64,000 bases of DNA from Psychrobacillus psychrodurans (GCF_027563345.1 NZ_JAMKBK010000001.1), one strand, 5' to 3'. Positions 8,110 to 16,395 are shown, counted from the stretch's first letter. Translations and numbers: made by a program. The notes: generated by a model not told the origin, from the letters alone.

Positions 8110-8748
8110 ATGGTTTCCAACAAAATGAATGCGCAAAAATTGGCTTATGAATACATTCGAGAATCTATGCTTAATGGAACTTATAAAGGCGGAATGAAGC
8201 TCGTAGAAGAACGTCTTGCTGATGAGATTGGTGTTAGTCGTACACCAATTCGTGAAGCGATTAAAAGATTAGAGCAAGAAGGTTTAATTAAGAACAAGCA
8301 TATTTATAATCCTACAGCACAGGATTTGATATACATATATGAGATGCGCATAGTACTAGAAAGTTTTGCAGCAAATAGAGCGGCGAAAAATATGACAGCA
8401 GAAAAGGTTAAAGAACTTGAGAATACCATACAGAAATCTCGTGACTCGCTTATGGAAGGACAGTCAAAAAATATATACAATGCAAACCAACGCTTTCATG
8501 AATTAATTATAAATGAATGTCAAAACCCAATAATGATTGAAAGGTTAGAACAAGCTCAGACAATTTTCTATTTATTTAGCTTAAGGCTCGATATATATAG
8601 TCGACCACATATAATAGATGAGCATGAAGAAATTTACAAAGCCATTAAGAATAAAAATGAACAACTTGCTGGTGATCTAATGTCTAAACATTTATATAAA
8701 GACATGAATTTTACTCTGGAGATTATCGGTAGGAATGGACAGTTTTAG
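8110..8748 (+). CDS. GntR-family transcriptional regulator, FCD subfamily
   Basis: DNA-binding repressor-type protein of 212 residues. The N-terminal winged helix-turn-helix (about 8-75) has the GntR signature: LVEERLADEIGVSRTPIREA, then IKRLEQEGLI. The C-terminal all-helical FCD ligand domain (about 80-205) has the conserved ANQRFHELI stretch with a metal/ligand-binding histidine and a second histidine in IIDEHEEIYKAI. Ribosome site AGGGGGT precedes the ATG. FCD regulators often bind TTGTATACAA-like palindromes. Two perfect ones lie downstream at 9314-9350, before the dehydrogenase operon, so that operon is its probable target. The ligand is unknown, perhaps a sugar acid or other carboxylate. 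Confidence 0.9.
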   Translation: MVSNKMNAQKLAYEYIRESMLNGTYKGGMKLVEERLADEIGVSRTPIREAIKRLEQEGLIKNKHIYNPTAQDLIYIYEMRIVLESFAANRAAKNMTAEKVKELENTIQKSRDSLMEGQSKNIYNANQRFHELIINECQNPIMIERLEQAQTIFYLFSLRLDIYSRPHIIDEHEEIYKAIKNKNEQLAGDLMSKHLYKDMNFTLEIIGRNGQF

Positions 8749-8830
8749 AGTACACCAAGATGATCAAATTGCATTTCCAAAAACGAATTTATCCGCAATA
8801 CGAAAATAAATAATTTTTTAACATACATAA

Positions 8831-8875
8831 AGCACTAATTCTACAATTTGCAAATGAATTAGTGCTACCTTTGTA
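8831..8875 (+). terminator. probable terminator of the GntR gene
   Basis: Perfect 11-bp stem AGCACTAATTC / GAATTAGTGCT with a 14-base loop. The following tract (ACCTTTGTATATATTT) is only moderately T-rich. Confidence 0.55.
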
Positions 8876-9177
8876 TATATTTACTTGTGAAATCATCGAA
8901 ATTAATAAATAACCATCGAGTGATCAGCATATGCAAATTTAAGATTTCTCCGCCAAAGGCATAAGATGTTATTGCATCTCTTATACGATATCTTCTTTTT
9001 AGTCCACTTAATTGTTCCTTTACAATCTCTTTTAAATCTCCAATTTACTTTAAAGTTTTGCCCAAGCAAATAGCACATTCAAGTAAAAAAAGTGAAGAAC
9101 CATATTTTCTAAATGCTTCTTTTAATGGAAACTAATTAATAGTCTCTCTCCATCACTAAGAAAAACAAAATCTTTTT
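8865..9177 (-). pseudogene. remnant of an unidentified coding gene
   Basis: On the minus strand one frame reads PLKEAFRKYGSSLFLLECAI..LGKTLK, a TAA stop (9045-9047), then IGDLKEIVKEQLSGLKRRYR and ...RDAITSYAFGGEILNLHMLI, ending ...DFTSKYIQR at a TAG (8865-8867). Upstream, a second frame (KDFVFLSDGERLLISF) would join after a one-base shift near 9134. The protein-like composition across a shift and a stop suggests a decaying gene. I do not recognise the family. The rest of the 8749-9392 gap shows only the hairpin at 8831 and the operators at 9314-9350. Confidence 0.4.
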
Positions 9178-9313
9178 ACCGCAAATTTTATTAGATATTT
9201 CTTATAACTAGCAAGTTGAGGGATAGGAAAGAAGGCAATGATTATATATCCTCATTTGCTAAGTTTTTAATATATACAAATAACAAAGGAGTGTAGTAGA
9301 ATAACAGATGTTA

Positions 9314-9350
9314 TTTTTGTATACAAAAAGTATATTTTTGTATACAAAAA
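9314..9350. promoter_or_regulatory. twin perfect palindromic operators, probable GntR/FCD sites
   Basis: The 16-bp palindrome TTTTTGTATACAAAAA occurs twice, at 9314-9329 and 9335-9350, with centres 21 bp apart (two helical turns). The core TTGTATACAA is typical of FCD-type GntR operators. Both copies cover a likely promoter, so binding should block transcription of the operon starting at 9393. Confidence 0.75.
9317..9346 (+). promoter_or_regulatory. probable promoter of the GMC dehydrogenase operon
   Basis: TTGTAT (9317-9322), an 18-bp spacer and TATACA (9341-9346), each box lying inside one of the twin palindromes. AAAGGAG precedes the ATG at 9393. Confidence 0.5.
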
Positions 9351-9392
9351 TTATTTAAGATAATTTTAATTGCATATAAAAGGAGATTAAGT

Positions 9393-9650
9393 ATGACGCA
9401 ATACAATTTAGAAGAATTGAGGATGCTCAATCAAGTGCTACTGGCCCTTTTTATCGTAGCTGATTTTGCCCTTTTACTCTTTTTTAATAATAGTCCATTC
9501 CCTTGGTTTGCCTTATTAGGTTCTGGAATTGGTTTATCCATTATTGTTCTTTGTTGGACAGGAAGAAAACACACTATTTTTATAGATTCATTACTTGTTT
9601 TTTCAGCTCTACATACAATTGTTTATAATTGGAGCTCCATCGTGCATTAA
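9393..9650 (+). CDS. small membrane protein of unknown function, first gene of the GMC dehydrogenase operon
   Basis: 85 residues with a good ribosome site (AAAGGAG, seven bases before ATG). Three hydrophobic segments at about 12-31, 36-55 and 60-78, with a charged turn GRKHT between the last two. No known motif seen. It is cotranscribed, by position, with a Tat-exported subunit-3-like protein and a GMC flavoprotein. A role as membrane anchor or electron-transfer partner of that enzyme is inference. It has no CxxCH haem motif. Confidence 0.75.
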   Translation: MTQYNLEELRMLNQVLLALFIVADFALLLFFNNSPFPWFALLGSGIGLSIIVLCWTGRKHTIFIDSLLVFSALHTIVYNWSSIVH

Positions 9651-9670
9651 AAGAAGAAAAAATTTTGCAC

Positions 9671-9700
9671 ATTTTCTATTTAACTAGTTAAATAGAAAAT
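9671..9700. repeat. perfect 30-bp palindrome between two operon genes
   Basis: ATTTTCTATTTAACT is followed directly by its exact reverse complement, with no loop. No T-run follows (next bases TACTAAATTT), and the next gene's ribosome site is only 12 bases away. It could be a regulator-binding dyad or an RNA hairpin setting relative expression of the small membrane protein and the downstream pair. Confidence 0.85.
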
Positions 9701-9725
9701 TACTAAATTTATGGGAGGTTTTATA

Positions 9726-10499
9726 ATGTCAGAACAAGAAAAGAAAGAGTCCGTTTTAGATAAACGTTCGTCTAGACGTACGTTCATTAAAAACTCTGGT
9801 TTGACAGTAGGCGGAGTTGTTTTAGGTGGAGCTTTAGGAAGTCTTCTAATAAAAGATGATAAATCGACAACACATAATACTGTTACTCAGAATCACGCAA
9901 AAACGCCTGCTGCTAATCCAAATGTAGCTCTAATGTTCTTCACACCAAGCCAATATCAGGTTACTCAAGCAGCAGTGGATCGTATTTTTCCTGAAGATGC
10001 AAATGGCCCCGGTGCCAAAGAACTTAATGCTGCTATTTACATTGATCACCAATTGGCAGGTCCATGGGGTTCTAACGTAAAAGATTACCGTTTGGGTGCA
10101 TTTTATAAAGCGGAAGAAAACCAAGGTCCACAAACGAAAATTCTTCGTAAAGATTTGTTTCTAGCTGGTTTAGACAGCTTAAACACGTATAGTAACAAAC
10201 AATTTAAAGTTGACTTTAAAGAGTTAGAAGCTACTCAACAAGATGAAGTTCTACTGGCTTTTAGTGAAGGGAAAGTTGAATTATATGGAAAGGTTTCCTC
10301 TTCTCAATTTTTCAATTTACTACGCACATTGACTATTGAAGGTGTATATGCAGACCCAATGTATGGTGGTAATAATGAAATGCTTGGCTGGAGTATGCGT
10401 AAGTATCCAGGATCACGCATGCAATACGTGGCTGAAATACAAGATGAAAAATTTATAGAACTTGAACCACAAAGTTTAAATTCTCATATGGGACATTAA
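9726..10499 (+). CDS. gluconate 2-dehydrogenase subunit 3-like protein, Tat-exported
   Basis: Small-subunit family that accompanies membrane-associated GMC dehydrogenases. The N-terminus has a twin-arginine signal (SRRTFIKNSG, about residues 15-24) followed by a glycine-rich hydrophobic stretch, so the protein and its partner should be exported folded. The mature part (about 65-250) has the family's ...VDRIFPEDANGPGAKELN..., then YIDHQLAG. The start is ATG 9726, seven bases after GGGAGG. An in-frame ATG at 9711 overlaps the ribosome site itself. The stop is 23 bp before the flavoprotein gene. In characterised enzymes this subunit helps export and maturation of the flavoprotein. Confidence 0.88.
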   Translation: MSEQEKKESVLDKRSSRRTFIKNSGLTVGGVVLGGALGSLLIKDDKSTTHNTVTQNHAKTPAANPNVALMFFTPSQYQVTQAAVDRIFPEDANGPGAKELNAAIYIDHQLAGPWGSNVKDYRLGAFYKAEENQGPQTKILRKDLFLAGLDSLNTYSNKQFKVDFKELEATQQDEVLLAFSEGKVELYGKVSSSQFFNLLRTLTIEGVYADPMYGGNNEMLGWSMRKYPGSRMQYVAEIQDEKFIELEPQSLNSHMGH

Positions 10500-10522
10500 T
10501 AATAGAAGGGACTGACTTATAA

Positions 10523-12247
10523 ATGGTTACAAAATTACCTAAAGTACCTGTCGTAGTAGTAGGGATGGGTTGGGCTGGTGGCATAGTCTCAGCTGAACTA
10601 ACAAAAGCAGGGATAAACGTTGTTGGATTAGAACGCGGTAAAGACCGGTCAACAGCTGATTATACAATGGGACATGATGAACTTCGTTACCAACATCGTC
10701 AAGAATTAATGCAAGATCTTTCTAAAGAAACTATTACTTATAGAAATACAGTATCAGGTAAAGCTTTACCGATGCGTCATTATGGTACATTCATAGTAGG
10801 AGACGGAGTTGGTGGTGCAGGTAGTCACTGGAATGGACAAACTTATCGTTTCTTACCCTATGATTTCGAAATTCGTTCAAAAACAATTGAGCGTTACGGA
10901 ATCGAGAAAATTCCTGCTTGGATGGAAGGTCTTAACGACTGGGGTATAACTTATGATGAAATGGAACCTTATTATGACACATTCGAAAAAATGGCTGGTA
11001 TTTCAGGTGAAACAGTCGAACTATGGGGGAAACGTACTAATCCATATCCAACGCCTCCCCTAGTGAAAACTCCATTAATGAAAGAATTCGAAAAAGCAGC
11101 AACAAGCTTAGGATACAAACCTTTCGTTATTCCAGCAGCTAACCTTTCTGAAAGCTATACAAATCCGGATGGCATCTCTCGTGGAGCATGTCAGTACTGT
11201 GCGTATTGTGAAAACTTCGGATGTGAATATGGAGCTAAAGGTGACCCTGCTGTTACAGTAATTCCGGTTGCTAAACAAACAGGTAAGCTAGATCTTCGTA
11301 CACATTCTAATGTTTTAGAATTAACTAAAAGTGGTGGTAAAGCAAGCGGAGTTATTTATGTAGACATGCTAACTGGAGAAAAGTTTGAACAACCTGCAGA
11401 TGTAGTTGTTGTGGCAAGTTATGTATTCAACAATTCTCGTTTGCTTCTAAACTCTGGTATTGGTACTCCTTATGATCCAAAAACAGGTAAAGGGACAATT
11501 GGTAAAAATTACTGTTACCAAGTAACTGCTGGAGGTTCTCAGCTATTCTTCGAGGATAGAGAGTTCAACCTGTACGGCGGTGCTGGTGCATTAGGAATGG
11601 AAATTGCTGAATATATGGGTGATAACTTTGACCATTCCAAAGTAGACTTCATTCATGGAGCTGGCATTCGTTCAACACAATACGGCGACCGTCCAATTGC
11701 TGTAAACCGTGTACCCGCAGGAACACCAAACTGGGGTGCTGAGTTCAAAGAGAAATCTATTAAATATGCGAATTCAAACTTCCCAGTTAAAACGCAGGGC
11801 GCTTCTTTACCACATAAAGAAAATTACCTTGATCTTGATCCGGAATTTAAAGATGAATTTGGATATCCATTATTACGCATGACATATGAATATACAGATA
11901 ATGATCGTGCAATGGGTAAATACATGTCGGCTATCACACGTAAATTTGCAGAGGAAATTGGTGCAGATATTATTGATACAAATGAAGAGCAAGGTCCATT
12001 TAACGTAAACAAAGATTCAAACACTCATAATACAGGTGGAGTAATTATGGGAACAGACCCAGAGAAATCAGCGCTAAACACTTACCTACAAATGTGGGAA
12101 GCTGAAAACGTATTTGTTTTAGGTGCATCTGCATTTCCACATAATAGTAGCTTTAATCCAACTGGTACACTGGGTGCACTTTCTTATCGTGCAGCAGAAG
12201 GTATTCAAAAATATTTAAAAGAAGGCGGATTACTAGTTAAAGCATAA
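10523..12247 (+). CDS. GMC-family flavoprotein dehydrogenase (sugar/polyol/sugar-acid type)
   Basis: FAD-dependent oxidoreductase of 574 residues, large subunit of a gluconate- or fructose-dehydrogenase-like complex. The FAD dinucleotide motif VVVGMGWAGG lies near residues 10-20 and the GMC C-terminal catalytic region (PHNSSFNPTGTLGAL) near 540. A cysteine cluster CQYCAYCENFGC (about 223-234) sits where related three-subunit enzymes bind a 3Fe-4S cluster. It has no own signal peptide and probably rides through Tat with the preceding subunit. Substrate not predictable. No cytochrome c subunit follows, and a terminator closes the operon. Confidence 0.88.
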   Translation: MVTKLPKVPVVVVGMGWAGGIVSAELTKAGINVVGLERGKDRSTADYTMGHDELRYQHRQELMQDLSKETITYRNTVSGKALPMRHYGTFIVGDGVGGAGSHWNGQTYRFLPYDFEIRSKTIERYGIEKIPAWMEGLNDWGITYDEMEPYYDTFEKMAGISGETVELWGKRTNPYPTPPLVKTPLMKEFEKAATSLGYKPFVIPAANLSESYTNPDGISRGACQYCAYCENFGCEYGAKGDPAVTVIPVAKQTGKLDLRTHSNVLELTKSGGKASGVIYVDMLTGEKFEQPADVVVVASYVFNNSRLLLNSGIGTPYDPKTGKGTIGKNYCYQVTAGGSQLFFEDREFNLYGGAGALGMEIAEYMGDNFDHSKVDFIHGAGIRSTQYGDRPIAVNRVPAGTPNWGAEFKEKSIKYANSNFPVKTQGASLPHKENYLDLDPEFKDEFGYPLLRMTYEYTDNDRAMGKYMSAITRKFAEEIGADIIDTNEEQGPFNVNKDSNTHNTGGVIMGTDPEKSALNTYLQMWEAENVFVLGASAFPHNSSFNPTGTLGALSYRAAEGIQKYLKEGGLLVKA

Positions 12248-12273
12248 ATGACAACTAGTTATTCTTTAAAAAA

Positions 12274-12313
12274 GCTCTTGACCCGTATTTAATATGTGGT
12301 CAGGAGTTTTTTT
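12274..12313 (+). terminator. terminator of the GMC dehydrogenase operon
   Basis: CTCTTGACC and GGTCAGGAG form a 9-bp stem (one G-U pair) followed by seven T. Confidence 0.85.
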
Positions 12314-12463
12314 ATAGAGAACTAAAAGTATATAGTGTTTCTACAAAATAACGTCTAGTGAGCATATGGGCTATTTCTGATATCTAAAATCACATTCACT
12401 TTTAGTGAAACAAATACTAGGTACATACGTATAGAAACTAAAGGTTAATAAAGGAGGTCTTCA

Positions 12464-13873
12464 ATGTTGAGAAAAATTATTCCCGTTGCTTTACTCGCAT
12501 TGCTTGTCTCGGGCTGTAGTGAAAATGAAAAAGCGGAGGTCACTGAGCAGTTAGAGGAGACAGTTGTAAAGGAACAAAAAGATATGGAGAAATCTAAAGA
12601 AGCAGACCTTAGTGTCATCGACCAAGTAGTAATTCCCACAACAATAGAAGAATGGAAGGATACGGAGCCTGGATTGTTTGCACTTGACTATACATTAGAT
12701 TATGAAACTTCTAGCTGGCCAAAGGATGCTAGGGAACTAAGCTCGGAGGAAAAGAAACAGATAGAAAGTGTAGTAACAGCAACAGATGATACCAGTGTAA
12801 TGTTGCAGGCTTTACAATATTACTTTGGAAGTAATGTATATAAAGATTTACTAGATAAGCAGATTAACTATGCTGCGGTCATGAACGAGCCATATTTACC
12901 AAAACCAACAAAAGAATTTGGTGCAGAGGAGAATGATGAGAAGGTTGCACCACCAAAAGCCTTTCTGTTGTTGGACGCTAGCTCCAGTATGCTACTTTCA
13001 GTAGATGGGAAGCAAAAAATGGGTATTGCTAAAATTGCGGTTAAACGGTTTGCGAAAACTTTAGGAGAAGACAATGAAGTCTCCCTTTATGTTTATGGAC
13101 ATGCTGGAACACAGGAAGATAAGGACAAAGAACTCTCATGTACACAAATAGATGAAGTATTTCCATTCCAAAGTTATAAGGAAAAAGAATTTGATACTAC
13201 GGTAGATGCGGTGGCTGCCAAAGGGTGGACTCCATTAGCTGCTGCTATTCAGACGGTCAATGCGGCGAGCAAAGATATGGAAGGTCCATTAACAGTCTAT
13301 ATTGTAAGTGATGGAGCAGAAACTTGTGATGGAGATCCGATTAAAGCAGCAGAAGAGTTTGCGCAGGATAACGAGAATCGTAAAGTGAATATTATTGGAT
13401 TTAATGTGGACCAAAAAGGAGAAGACCAGTTAAAAGCAGTAGCTGAAGCTGGTAATGGAGAGTATATTTCTGCAAATAATAGCGAAGAATTAAATAATAG
13501 TATTGCTGAAAAGTGGGTTATCCCTAGTATGACAGATGTAGTTCATATTAAGCTATCAGGACCTAATGGTTTTGCGGTATCTAATGCAAAATATTCAATA
13601 GGACAACTGTCATTGAAACTAAATAATGCAGTCACAATAGAAAGTAGTCGCTTCAGAGAAATGATTCAGTTATTAGTTACGGAAGAGATGATTACGAAGG
13701 AACAAGGAGAAGAACTTACCGAGATGGTTAATCAGCGTAAGGACCAATTACTTGCCATCAATAAAGAACTAAAAACCGCTAAAGACAAAGAGGTTGATGA
13801 TGAGTATGAGCGCATTCATCAAAACATCGATGCTTGGGCAAATGAAATAGAAAAAATTAGAGCAGAGCAATAA
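12464..13873 (+). CDS. lipoprotein with von Willebrand factor A domain
   Basis: Surface lipoprotein of 469 residues. Signal peptide with lipobox LVSGC (Cys18). The VWA fold (about 160-355) keeps a complete metal-ion adhesion site: DASSS near 170, the threonine of GWTPLA near 255 and SDGAET near 285. The C-terminal 100 residues are charged and helical, probably coiled coil (about 420-469). Related Bacillus proteins are annotated only as VWA proteins. Binding of a protein or envelope partner is the general expectation. AAAGGAGGT precedes the ATG. Single gene between two terminators. Confidence 0.85.
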   Translation: MLRKIIPVALLALLVSGCSENEKAEVTEQLEETVVKEQKDMEKSKEADLSVIDQVVIPTTIEEWKDTEPGLFALDYTLDYETSSWPKDARELSSEEKKQIESVVTATDDTSVMLQALQYYFGSNVYKDLLDKQINYAAVMNEPYLPKPTKEFGAEENDEKVAPPKAFLLLDASSSMLLSVDGKQKMGIAKIAVKRFAKTLGEDNEVSLYVYGHAGTQEDKDKELSCTQIDEVFPFQSYKEKEFDTTVDAVAAKGWTPLAAAIQTVNAASKDMEGPLTVYIVSDGAETCDGDPIKAAEEFAQDNENRKVNIIGFNVDQKGEDQLKAVAEAGNGEYISANNSEELNNSIAEKWVIPSMTDVVHIKLSGPNGFAVSNAKYSIGQLSLKLNNAVTIESSRFREMIQLLVTEEMITKEQGEELTEMVNQRKDQLLAINKELKTAKDKEVDDEYERIHQNIDAWANEIEKIRAEQ

Positions 13874-13875
13874 AT

Positions 13876-13926
13876 AAATCCCTATGTAGCATACTATCAT
13901 TGAATAGTTTGTTCATAGGGATTTTT
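13876..13926 (+). terminator. terminator of the VWA lipoprotein gene
   Basis: AAATCCCTATG and CATAGGGATTT close a 29-base interior; the run of five T overlaps the end of the stem. Confidence 0.75.
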
Positions 13927-14027
13927 GGATTGCAGATTGTTGGAAGATTACGGCCAACTTCTGTACTATTAAAAAGAGATCACACATTGTCCTTCGCCGG
14001 AAGGGCTAGTAGAGGAGTTAAAAAACT

Positions 14028-15152
14028 ATGAAGCAAAAATACGAGAAGATTTTTCAAGAATTTACTTTTCCATCAGGTGTAGAAGTAAAAAATCGAATAA
14101 TGGTAGCGCCGATGACTAACTATTCCTCTGAAGAAAGTGGGGAAGTTTCTGAAAGAGAGCTAGCTTATTATAAAGAACGTACTGGTGGAGTGGGGACATT
14201 CATTACCGCTTGTGCGTATGTAAGTAAGGATGGAAAGGGATTTCCAGGCCAATTCAGTATAGATGATGACAAATTTCTGCCGGGATTGAAAAAACTAGCA
14301 AAAGCTATTCAGTCGAATGGTACAAAAGCGATTATCCAAATTTATCATGGAGGCAGACAGTCACCTCCAGAATTACTTCCAGATAAACAACCTGTTTCAG
14401 CAAGTGCAGTTGCTGCGGAACGTGAAGGTGCAATAGTTCCGAGAGAAATGTCAGAGGATGAAATTAATAATACAATCCAGGACTTTGGAGATGCTACTAG
14501 AAGAGCTATTGAAGCAGGCTTTGATGGTGTAGAAATCCATGGAGCAAACACTTACTTATTACAACAATTCTTCTCGCCGCATTCAAATAGAAGAGAAGAC
14601 CAGTGGGGTGGTTCCCTTGAGAATCGGATGAAGTTTCCTATGGCGATCGTAAATTCTGTTAAAAAAGCAGTAAAGGATTATGCAAAAAAACCATTTGTAG
14701 TTGGTTATCGAATATCCCCAGAAGAGGGCAGTAATCCAGGTATTCAATTGGAAGATACACTTCATTTTGTAGATAAGCTAGCAGATCAAGGCTTAGATTA
14801 TTTACATGTGTCTGTTAATCATTTTTGGAATGGCTCCTTCCGTGAAGAAGATAAAACAGAATCTAGAATTATTAAGATACATGAAAGAGTAGGGAATCGT
14901 ACTCCAGTAGTCGGGGTAGGTTCATTGCATACACCAGATGAAGTAGTAGAAGCACTTGAAACAGGTGTACCCTTCATTGCACTAGGTCGAGAATTATTGA
15001 TGGAACCAAACTGGGTGGAGAAAGTTCAAGCTGGTCAGGAAGATCAAATACGTAAAACCCTTTCTAGGCAAGCGCAAGAAGAGCTAGTTATTCCAGATCC
15101 ATTGTGGGATAGACTGATGAATGTAAAAGGCTGGTTACCGGTAGAAGACTAA
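14028..15152 (+). CDS. NADH-dependent flavin oxidoreductase, Old Yellow Enzyme family (YqiG-like)
   Basis: Cytoplasmic FMN enzyme of 374 residues that reduces activated double bonds or related electrophiles using NAD(P)H. The TIM-barrel motifs are in order: NRIMVAPMT (about 22-30), IIQIYHGGR (about 104-112, active-site His), GFDGVEIHGANTYLLQQFFS (about 164-183) followed by PHSNRREDQWGGSLENR, and a C-terminal GVGSLHTPDE/ALGRELL phosphate-binding part. It resembles B. subtilis YqiG more than YqjM. Ribosome site AGAGGAG. Monocistronic, followed by a terminator. Physiological substrate unknown. Confidence 0.88.
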   Translation: MKQKYEKIFQEFTFPSGVEVKNRIMVAPMTNYSSEESGEVSERELAYYKERTGGVGTFITACAYVSKDGKGFPGQFSIDDDKFLPGLKKLAKAIQSNGTKAIIQIYHGGRQSPPELLPDKQPVSASAVAAEREGAIVPREMSEDEINNTIQDFGDATRRAIEAGFDGVEIHGANTYLLQQFFSPHSNRREDQWGGSLENRMKFPMAIVNSVKKAVKDYAKKPFVVGYRISPEEGSNPGIQLEDTLHFVDKLADQGLDYLHVSVNHFWNGSFREEDKTESRIIKIHERVGNRTPVVGVGSLHTPDEVVEALETGVPFIALGRELLMEPNWVEKVQAGQEDQIRKTLSRQAQEELVIPDPLWDRLMNVKGWLPVED

Positions 15153-15158
15153 AAAAAA

Positions 15159-15192
15159 ACGAGAAAAGTGATTATCACTTCTCTCGTTTTTT
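15159..15192 (+). terminator. terminator of the OYE-type gene
   Basis: ACGAGA, bulge, AGTGA, loop TTA, TCACT, CTCTCGT and six T, with an A-run on the other side, so it may work in both directions. Confidence 0.88.
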
Positions 15193-15213
15193 AGATGCAA
15201 AGTTTTATTTTAA

Positions 15214-15351
15214 TTAACGTGAAGTATAAGCTGCATCCGCGTGAATAGCCGTATCCGTCACGTAAGATGATGCATCAGATGCTAACCATAGAGAAGCTTG
15301 TGCAATTTCGCGAGGTTGACCAAATAAAGTGCGTTTATTGGAGTTTTCCAT
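15214..15351 (-). pseudogene. C-terminal remnant of a short-chain dehydrogenase
   Basis: A 45-codon frame on the minus strand reads ...FGQPREIAQASLWLASDASS, then YVTDTAIHADAAYTSR before a stop. This is the C-terminal pattern of classical SDR enzymes (G.PEEIA....FLASD.SSYVTG....DGG). The Rossmann and catalytic parts are absent: upstream on that strand lies the start of a different, oppositely oriented SDR gene (15403). The glycines of the usual TG...DGGY have been lost (TD...DAAY), as expected of an unselected fragment. It is too short to be an enzyme. Confidence 0.7.
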
Positions 15352-15402
15352 TTTTCAGCATTATGATGGAGATAGATTATTATTTCAAAGGAGTTGCTAA
15401 AA

Positions 15403-16128
15403 ATGGGACAATCATTAAAGGGTAAAGTAGCATTTGTGACGGGAGCAGGGAGAGGTATTGGAGAAGCTATAGCTTTTGCTTTGGCAAAAGAAGGAGTAAA
15501 CGTTGGACTACTAGCTAGAACAGAGGAAGCGTTAAAGGATGTAGCCAAGAAAATAGATGGCTTAGGTGTTAAAGTGGCATATGCACCAGCTGATGTTTCT
15601 TCATTAGAAGAAGTGAAACAAGCAATAGAGAAATTAACTAATGAATTAGGAACTGCCGATATATTAATCAACAATGCAGGAATTGGTGGCTTTGTGAAAC
15701 TAGTAGATACAGACCCTATGGAGTGGAAAAAAATCATTGATGTTAACTTAATGGGTACTTATTATGTGACACATACAGTACTTCCGCAATTGATCGAAAA
15801 AAATGGAGGAGATATTATAAATATTTCTTCTACGAATGGTTTAAATGGAGCACCTGGTTCAAGTGCTTATAGTGCATCTAAATTCGGCGTTATTGGGCTA
15901 ACAGAATCATTGGCACAGGAAGTTCGTCGAAATAATATACGTGTGACAGCATTGACTCCAAGTACAGTAGTAACCGAACTTGCTACTAAATCATCTTTAG
16001 TGGATAAAGATAAAATTGAGCAATTTATGCAACCAGAAGACATAGCAGAATTTATAGTTTCTCAATTGAAATTAAACACAAGAATTTACGTGAAGACAGC
16101 TAGTCTATTAGCGACTAATCCATTCTAA
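15403..16128 (+). CDS. short-chain dehydrogenase/reductase, YoxD/FabG-like
   Basis: NAD(P)-dependent reductase of 241 residues. Cofactor motif TGAGRGIG near residue 13, NNAG near 91, catalytic Ser in INISS and YSASK (Tyr/Lys) near 155. The end (VMQPEDIAE-like region, then LNTRIYVKTASLLATNPF) follows B. subtilis YoxD closely in pattern, so it is better called YoxD-like than fatty-acid FabG. ATG 15403 lies nine bases after AAAGGAG. An in-frame TTG at 15394 abuts the ribosome site and is rejected. Monocistronic with its own terminator. Substrate unknown. Confidence 0.88.
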   Translation: MGQSLKGKVAFVTGAGRGIGEAIAFALAKEGVNVGLLARTEEALKDVAKKIDGLGVKVAYAPADVSSLEEVKQAIEKLTNELGTADILINNAGIGGFVKLVDTDPMEWKKIIDVNLMGTYYVTHTVLPQLIEKNGGDIINISSTNGLNGAPGSSAYSASKFGVIGLTESLAQEVRRNNIRVTALTPSTVVTELATKSSLVDKDKIEQFMQPEDIAEFIVSQLKLNTRIYVKTASLLATNPF

Positions 16129-16151
16129 TTTGCATAATAATCCTATAAATT

Positions 16152-16184
16152 CGCTCCATTCCTTTTGAGGTATGGGGCGTTTTT
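16152..16184 (+). terminator. terminator of the YoxD-like gene
   Basis: CGCTCCATTCC and GGTATGGGGCG form an imperfect stem (one G-U, one mismatch) followed by five T. Between it and 16455 only a promoter is seen. Confidence 0.7.
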
Positions 16185-16366
16185 ATGTTTGAAGCACTTA
16201 TTTCTCTAATAGGTGAGAGTCCTTCAAAGGTTTACTAAAGTTCTAGGTGAGGGTATTTAGTTACAATAATAAGTTTTTGGTAATTCATCGTCACTATTTA
16301 TAGGTATTAGGAATTATTTTTGCGAATGTATAAGTTAAAAAATAAGTCTAAGTACTTATATTCGTG

Positions 16367-16395
16367 TTGTAATGCATGCTCTTGGTTGTTATAAT
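16367..16395 (+). promoter_or_regulatory. sigma-A promoter of the PAS-GGDEF-EAL gene
   Basis: TTGTAA (16367-16372), 17-bp spacer, perfect TATAAT (16390-16395). The ribosome site GCGAGGTG and ATG at 16455 follow. Confidence 0.75.

Noticed and set aside
12395..12409. Operator-like TTCACT-TTT-AGTGAA before the VWA gene
   Set aside because: Short dyad likely by chance in AT-rich DNA; no regulator to link it to.
15282..15737. 151-codon minus-strand frame
   Set aside because: Antisense to the YoxD-like gene; composition mirrors the real gene.
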